Source of the DNA: Uranotaenia lowii
Taxonomy: Eukaryota; Arthropoda; Insecta; Diptera; Culicidae
NCBI RefSeq assembly: GCF_029784155.1
Contig: NC_073693.1
Span: 150,786,843 to 150,850,842, forward strand
Reading direction: 5' to 3'
DNA length: 64,000 nt
The number at the start of each line of letters is the position of its first letter. The first letter of the stretch is position 1. The notes below the pieces were generated by a model that ran no database searches, was not told where the DNA came from, and saw only the letters and a program-made list of their open reading frames with translations. Positions 57,171 to 64,000 of the stretch are shown here, piece by piece. Both the position numbers and the translations under genes were made by a program.

Positions 57171-57656
57171 CCAGAAAATCCGATACCAATTTCCTCTGGA
57201 ACCTTTGTTCAGCGGAATTCGATCTTTGGAGGCACGAGTTCAAGTAGATATGAGACTTTTGGTTGCTTGGGTTACTCTTGGAAAAAGTCTCCATGTTTTA
57301 AATATCAAAAATTTACCTCAAAATATGACAAAAACTACACCAAAACTATACATTTATAAAGGAAAAAAGTTTAACTCTCTCATAAATCGACTTGTTTTCT
57401 TCTAAACGCTTTGATTTCATCAGGAAGGGTGTTTGTTTGCGAGCCTTCGAAAAAATTGATATTTCATGATTTTGAAATTACATTTTTAGACACATTTGAA
57501 ATTTTCAATAATAAACCAAGTTTTTCCCAATTTTAAACCTTACTTATAGGTTTTTAAACGTAGAAAATAGTTTTGAGATATTTTAACTTAAGAGTTAGTT
57601 ATTGATGACCATGTGGAAAAATTTCATGTTGATCGAAGTTACCCCGTTTTACGGTA

Positions 57657-59126
57657 CTTATTTCTTGACCAAAATCATCCAGCACACCTTACTCAATCTC
57701 GAATAGTCGAAAGTGGATCTCGATTTCATTTAACAGCAAGATAGCCATCGACGACTGAAAGGTGAAAAAAAAGAATTTTAATGATCAAAAAAATAAATAT
57801 TTTCGGGTTAGATGCCTGTTTTTTGGATTCAAATTCAACCTAGAATCTATCTATGAAGAAATTAAGCAGATTGATCAAGTATTAAAGCTCAAGTGTTGAA
57901 GACCTTCGTGCTAGAGAAACATCTCTTAAAAACCCATTTAAAACTTAGAATTAGAAAACGCCTTAAAATACTTATCTGTTCAAATAGGTCGTAAAAGCTT
58001 TCATATTAACTTTTCCACAGAAAATTTTTAGAAAGAATATTGATTTATTTTAAGAAAATCATAAGTGGTACTATTTTTATTTCGCACAATTTTTCCATAT
58101 TTTTGACTTCAACGCCAGTTCCTTCAAAAAAATTATTAATTTAATTTTAATGAATTTCAACTATCCAAATTTAACAAAGCATAACATTTTTTTTTTCGCT
58201 CACTGTATTAATGTTGAAAAAACGTTAAAAATATGTTATGTAAAAATGTAAAAAAAAATGAAGAAGGATTGGTTAATATACGAGATATTTGAAGATTTTG
58301 ACTAAAGAGAGTAGTTAATTTCTTAAACATACATAATCTCATTAAAAACTGCACATATTATTGGCAACACTGTAATATGTTTTTAAACATTTTAAATTCA
58401 ATATTCTAAATCTAGAATGAACTTCCTTGGAAACATTGAGTTTTTTTTGTTTCGATCAAAGTCGTTTTAACATCTTTGAATCATTCGAGACAATTTTAGA
58501 ATTCAAATGATTTTTTGCTCGTGCAAATAAAAAATTATAAAAAGGTTTCATTTTGTTAATTTTTCCCTGTTTAGTGAAATATGGGAATTGAAGGTTGAAT
58601 TAGAAATCAGAGATATATTTTACAATTAGTTTTAACGTAGTGACAAAATTGCTAAATTACTTAAAATGTTGAATGCAAAAACTCAACGGCTTTCAGCTAT
58701 CTCAGAACGAAATTCGGATTCAAATAAAATTCAATTATAAAGATTTTTAAATGAAAAATGTTGTTTTTAAATATTTTTTTTAATTAATCATCATCATGAT
58801 ACAAAATCCAGGATGATGCTATAGTTATAAGTGTAAGTTAAGAGTTGGTGAGTCGAACATTTTCTTACTTTCAGTAAATATTTTCAGTCTTCTAAACAAA
58901 CCTGATGCTGAATTGAAGTAAAATATGAAAAAACTAAGATTAAATTGTCCCATAGAGGATTCTTTTAACCCTCATTCGCGTTTGAGTGTCAATATTATTT
59001 CGAAGTTTGGTGGGTTGTTAGTTTATTGTTAAAATCCTCACATCTCTCTTGTTTCTCTACAAATTTGTACAAAATTTATAGTTATGGAAACCTTGTATCG
59101 CTCCTCAAACAAAGTTTCTAGTTCAA
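57657..59126. other. Unassigned AT-rich sequence
   Basis: Nothing supported, except that 58068-58135 resembles 33112-33230. Confidence 0.3.
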
Positions 59127-59368
59127 GGTTGCCAGATTGCCCGGTTTTATCTGGGTTTGCCCCGATATTTTATACAAAATTATGGAACAGTCCAGCCCGG
59201 TCCGTTTGCCCGGATTTCATTGAAAAATGCCCGAATTATGCCCGGATTTATTCACTTTTTATGGCAAATAAAACAAAAAAAAAAACAAATTGTGATGCAT
59301 TTTTTTATGCCTTTAAACTGGAAGTGTTTGAGCAAGTTAAAAAATAAAAATAATGAAAGGTTTTTTGA

Positions 59369-62300
59369 TGTATGTGTATGTATGTATGTATGTATAATCC
59401 ATCCAACGACCCCCTGAGCTGGCAGGTATGTTATGCAAAAGAGCCAATATTAATCCGTTTGATTAAAATTGTTCAATCGCGGGTGCTGGTGGTGTTAGCT
59501 CTATTGAAATTCCAGCAACCCATTTCAGAATGGCAACTGCACATCCCGAGGCTACTTTCATTGCCAATAAGCCCCGCCCAATCATAGCCGCATGACCAAA
59601 TGGGTCATGAAATTATGATTAGTCTTTCCATCTTTTATTGTTGACATATCCAGGAACTTCATAAATATAATTGCCAAATTATATAAACTTAGCACCCTAA
59701 TACGTCCAATAAAAGATAGACATGTATTTAGTTTATGATTTCAATTATAATTACTATTATGGTGTAGATAAAGATTAATAATATGGGTGAAAAAAAAAGA
59801 TTTATTTAAAAATTGAATAATTCGGAAGAGTTGTAAACTGAAATAAAGTTATCATATTTTTCTGAAAAAAAAAACATGGTTAATGAAACATTTGATGCAT
59901 AAATTGTTCGAAATTTCTGCTTGTTATTCATCCTGTGGCGATCCAGCTGAAAATCTTAAGGATTTACAAAAGTATCTTCATATTCTAATGCTAATATAAC
60001 TGTATAACTTTTACGAATCTGAAACCATTAATAAATCAGCCAAAAAATAAAATTTGATAAGATATAGACCATTTTTTTGCGAGTTGGGTTTTTTCCTATA
60101 AAGGTGAAACTTCAATAATAATTAGTAATATTATGTTGAACAATATAATCTGGTTTAAGTTTGTTTTTTTTTTCTTTGTTTTTGAGGAATTTTAACACAT
60201 TGTGTTATTCATCCCGTAAAAGGGTTGAAAACACTCATTTCTGTCCTACGCATGAACCCGTATAAACTAGTAGTCCATGCGATATTCTAAACCTCTCCAA
60301 CCGGCAGGCAGCTATGGAACACATAAGAGACCATTCAAATATTACGTAACGCTTTTGGGGGGGGGGGGGGAGGGTATATAGAAGTTTGTTACGCTTTGTG
60401 GATTTTGTCTAGAAACTTTGAGACAAATGTGTTACGTAGGGGAGAGGGGGGTTGAAAATGCTAAAAAATTGCGTTACGTAATATTTAAACGGCCCCTAAT
60501 TAGATTTAACAGCTGTTAACTAATTATATGAAGTTAGTACCCTTAGACACGCAGTAAAAGATCGACGTGTATTTAGTTTATTGTTTAGTACAATGCATAT
60601 ATAAGTTTTATAGTGGTATGGATGGAGGTGAAAATTATGGGTAAAAAATAAAATTAAAACAGTTTAAATTACACATGGAATTAATGTTCTGAGGAGCTGA
60701 AAAAAAAGTTACATTAAAATAATTATATGTTTGGTGGATGTAATAAATAATAACATAAGTTAGATGTAAAGTTCCTTCGTTATTTTTCTTTTTCATAATA
60801 TGTCGTTGAGAGCGTACTAAAAAAAATTAAAAAAACTTAAATTTACATTATTTTAATTTATATGTTTGCCCGTGAGCGGTGAATGGGAATGATGGCTTCA
60901 AATTATAATATGCTGAAATCGTAGTTTAATGTATGCTTTGAATCTTAAAATTTCAATTAAACTAACTAAAGAAATATCAGAATTGTAAATTTGATACGAT
61001 GAATAAGTCCAACTGAAAATTATGAATTGACATAAAAATAATTTAAATTTTAAATGTTTGCAATGAGATGATAAGATAACTATTCGGGATGAATAAGCCA
61101 TAACGATGCTTAAAATCCCTCGAGAAAAAAAAAATAAGATAACTAAAATTGACAAAAATAACATTGATATGCACTTCTATTATTTTTTTATTAGTTTTTT
61201 TTTAACATTGCTTCATACCAACATGTACCTCGTTGCATAAAGAGTAAGACTTGTAAAAGCTTGTCAGGAGGAGTGTTTTTTTATTCGGTGTATCGGAAAA
61301 TAGATTTCGATAAGCAATTTCAATCGACAATTGATGATTTAACATTATAAAGTTTCTCTTTACCCTTCATGAAGAATTAAAAAAACTGGATTTATGTTTG
61401 AAAAGTTATAATAACATTATAATTATAATTTTGATAAATTATTATTATTAATTTGTCACGAACTACATCACTTAATAAGATATTTCATCCCGTAAAGATA
61501 AAAAAATACATTAATTAGAAAAATCCAACTTATTTAATAATTTGAATAGATGAGCACTCCTAGAAGTTTCTCTTTGTATAGCTATAGACGATGGAAGCGA
61601 AAACGAGGTTTGGTGACTGAGGGATGAATCATCCTTCGGGATGAAAATCCCGAGAAAAAGAAAAAAAAGAGGTTTGGTGATGGTTTTCCATGTGCGAGAG
61701 TGAAATGCAAAGAACATTTCTCTCAAATTCTAATAGATGCCCATAGAAAGGTTTTAAGGAAAGAATAGGTAGCCTTTTTCTCCCATCGCTTATGCTTTTC
61801 TAAACTGAAATCGGTATAACGTTCCTAATACGTGTAAACGAGATGCAACTACACTTATTTCTACTTAGCTACGTCCTGCTATGTCCCCGCAGTGCATTTG
61901 TTTCCACACTATATCCGTCTTATTCACTCTCATTACTTATTGCAACAGTACACACCGCTCCAGTATGTCGTCAGCCTGACATGAAATTCCCCGACTTAAT
62001 GTTACCTTTGATTTTTATTGACAAATTAAACACCTGACTTCGTGTAATGAAACGAATGCAACAGATGACCACAACAACAACAAACATCGAAATAAATTTA
62101 ATAAGAATTATCTTGATTGAAATCTAATTGGAATGGAAATTCCCAAGTAGTTAGATTTGAGCTTCTCTGGTTGTAGCTCTTTTGAGCTTTGACTATTATC
62201 GAAGAAGCTTTCGACTTGTACCCCTGCTTGTGTACAATCTTGCACAAAATAGGGAAAATGAAATATTTCCAAGAAATTTTTCGGGCTTTACTACCAGGGT

Positions 62301-62733
62301 TAGAAAAGGTTCTAATTTTAATTTTGCTGAATGTTTGATTTTAAATTTAAGAAATGCATTTAATATTATGGTAAAATAAAAATAAAAACAGAAACAAATC
62401 ACTTATCTTGAACTCTGGTGGCCTCTTTTAGCTCAGTTTGCTTGAAAGGTCCCATTTTCCACGTCAGCATTTCTGTGTGCGTCCGGAGGGCGTAGCATAA
62501 GCCCCCTTCTCCTCAGTGACTTCGGGGCCGTAATTTCACTTCACAATCTTCAAAATATCACTTCCACTTAACAAATAACACAAATATGTATAAATAACAT
62601 TCGTTGTCGGCTTCTTGATGATGTTTCGGAACAATATTTTAAAACTCTATAATTAAAACGTTTTAAAAGTTGAAAAATACGCGGACTAAAACACGAGCAG
62701 CCTCTACACGGCAGCGTTGCCATCAGGGAATCC
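59369..62733 (-). mobile_element. 3365-bp insertion with 23-bp target duplication
   Basis: The insertion begins TGTATGTGTATGTATGTATG on the plus strand, so on the minus strand it would end in a CATA-type simple repeat, like the tail of some LINE insertions. Its other end, ATGGCAACGCTGCCGTGTAG on the minus strand (near 62728), would be the 5' end. No reverse transcriptase or other known domain is found inside. A MITE lies at 60327-60500. A GC-richer block lies at 62410-62730. The insert is unidentified; it may be an old retrocopy of a host transcript or a decayed LINE. Confidence 0.55.
60327..60500. mobile_element. MITE with TATTACGTAACGC arms (~174 bp)
   Basis: GACCATTCAAATATTACGTA at the left and the complement of the right end (GGCCGTTTAAATATTACGTA) form inverted repeats that continue through ACGC. 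TAA flanks both ends and may be a 3-bp duplication. The interior holds a G(13) run. No coding capacity. Confidence 0.7.
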
Positions 62734-62956
62734 AAAAATAATGAAAGGTTTTTTGAAAGCCTAAAATACGACTTAAAATTTGTCGATGAGCTTATATGAA
62801 ATTTTTATTAATTCATACTTTTTTCTTGATTTCTGATGAATAATTTTTGGGATTTCACTAAATTTTCCCGGATTCGCCCGGATTTATGTTCGTCAATTTT
62901 GAAATTAAATTCCCGGATTTTGCCAGGTTTGAATTAAAATTCTGGCAACCTTATTG

Positions 62957-64000
62957 TAGACCAACGGGCCAATTTTAATAACATTTTTTCCGGCGGGCCG
63001 CACTCAAAATGACACAGATTTAAATTTATTTAAATAATAATTTTCTTATGCTGGCTTATCGCTGATATTCTTTTCTCTGCAAAGTGGGTCATTGATTGAA
63101 AATCTGTAGAAGTTAAGGGATAGTTAATTTTACAATAGAGATATTTAAATTAAACATCAATTTTTTGGAACTCAAAATTTTTCATTAAAAACACTGAGAA
63201 AGGAAATATAAAACAAATTCATGTGTTGTTTGAAATCTTGAAAGAGAAATTAAAACCCGTTTAATCAAGTCGAGAATACTGAACGTATTCAATTAATCTT
63301 AGAAAGTATAACAGTTATTTAAGGTTTTTCTTATTGATTTGTACTTTTGCATTCACTCGTTCTTTTTATAAAAAGTGCAAATTTATGAAGGCCTTTCAAA
63401 GACTCATAAAAGACTTACATTTGAAAGTCTGTTATGCAATAAACTTTTTGATTTTTTTTTCTTCTATCCTCGTTCGACGCTGAATCGTTATCGACAATTA
63501 TTTGCTTAAATTTATTTTTTCTGCGCATATTTTAAGAAGCTTTTTACAATTTAAATTTGTCCTCAAAGCTCTGATGGTTATTACCTACAAACGGTACATA
63601 AACTGTTTTGTCTTTTTTAAAGTTCCGTATAAGATCATTCCGTTGGAATGTACAGCAAAATTGGAAATTTACATAATTTTATGGATTTTTAAACAAATTT
63701 CACGAAGAATTTACAGTTTTGGTTCTTAATTCTTGATTTTTTTCTATTTTGCCAAGGTTTTTCTAATTTAATTAAAACACCACTGCTAGGATAGGATTTC
63801 TATGGCGAATTTACGAAAATCTTATGATATTGATGTGAATTGTCACTATCCATTCCTATAATGATTCAATCTATCTATGTTTGGCATGACTTTTCGAAAC
63901 AAAAATATTTCTTTTGTTAATGGTTTCAGTTTTGTGTATATTTCTGTGCGAAACATGCTAGTTTTTGCAAAATTTTATAAAATTAATAAATCTTCAAAAT
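62957..64000. other. Unassigned right edge
   Basis: AT-rich sequence with no recognised gene, terminus or RNA. Short open frames here carry no motif. Confidence 0.3.

Larger units (their letters stand above)
55143..57656. mobile_element. 2.5-kb TIR element with CGGGGTAA..TCGATCA ends
   Basis: The left end, CTGTAATCCGGGGTAAGATC, and the complement of the right end, TACCGTAAAACGGGGTAACT, align, and both continue into TCGATCA. The element encloses a tRNA-like sequence near 56178-56230 and a tandem repeat at 56720-57170. The ends resemble those of the CCGTCAAACGGGGC family. The assignment is tentative, given the distance between the ends and the nested content. Confidence 0.45.
59127..62950 (+). 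mobile_element. TIR element of the GGTTGCCAG family, split by an insertion
   Basis: The left half, 59127-59368, begins GGTTGCCAGATTGCCCGG. The right half, 62734-62950, ends AATTCTGGCAACC. Both halves carry CCCGGATTT-type blocks as in the uninterrupted copy at 45067-45519. The 23-bp sequence beginning AAAAATAATGAAAGG is present at both sides of the break (59346-59368 and 62734-62756), but only once in the reference copy. Confidence 0.7.

Noticed and set aside
62420..62475. TTTTAGCTCAGTTTGC as a tRNA or SINE A box
   Set aside because: No B box at the expected distance and no tRNA fold.
1..64000. Bacterial-type features (operons, Shine-Dalgarno sites, CRISPR, riboswitches)
   Set aside because: The base composition, LTR and LINE elements, SINE, MITEs and splice-like sites show eukaryotic nuclear DNA. 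The short regular repeats are satellites or tandem units and not CRISPR spacers.

Overview
This is a gene-poor, AT-rich, repeat-dense stretch of eukaryotic nuclear DNA. It is most likely from an insect and probably a mosquito (Culicidae). That placement is an inference from three things: a Tc1/mariner element with the DD37E catalytic triad described from mosquitoes, a tRNA-derived SINE, and many short TIR (MITE-like) elements with TA or TTA duplications. I see no bacterial operon, no CRISPR array, no rRNA gene and no complete host protein-coding gene. Nearly everything I can name is a transposable element or a satellite. The only possible host coding piece is a 70-nt splice-bounded exon candidate near 16.75 kb.

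Layout. 0.45-12.71 kb: an old, decayed LINE-type retrotransposon (endonuclease on the left, reverse transcriptase on the right), split by a recent Ty3/gypsy LTR retrotransposon (1678-11503, 4-bp duplication AATG). The gypsy LTRs are 1821 bp each and differ at only three positions I could find, so the insertion is young. Even so, gag carries two frame breaks and one in-frame stop, and pol has an early stop near its end. The gag-pol overlap carries a textbook -1 frameshift signal. 12.7-20.4 kb: small TIR elements, nested MITEs, the exon candidate, and a Helitron-like element with internal ~136-bp tandem repeats. 22.0-23.7 kb: a 9-bp minisatellite of roughly 110 near-perfect copies, flanked by a degenerate block in the opposite orientation. 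25.3-27.2 kb: a tiny 5'-truncated retroposition and a decayed mariner-type transposase (minus strand). 29.4-33.9 kb: TIR-element fragments, a second Helitron-like element built of ~150-bp tandem units, a SINE, and a fold-back element. 34.2-38.7 kb: a 1.2-kb Tc1/mariner-type fold-back element with ~480-bp arms, and a 1295-bp DD37E mariner with a twice-frameshifted transposase. 39.66-42.22 kb: a 5'-truncated CR1/L2-like LINE with an intact 3' coding region and poly(A). 43-57.7 kb: MITEs, a third Helitron-like element (45940-49078), and a 2.5-kb TIR element enclosing a tandem repeat. 59.1-62.95 kb: a TIR element split by a 3365-bp insertion with a 23-bp target-site duplication.

The parts form an insertion history rather than a pathway. 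LTR and non-LTR retrotransposons, Helitron-like and TIR elements are layered inside one another, with very unequal ages. The most informative observations are the frameshift signal in the gypsy element, the 23-bp duplication checked against a related uninterrupted copy at 45 kb, the inverted flank of the 9-bp satellite, and the MITE families present in two or three copies. All assignments were made by eye; no database search was run.
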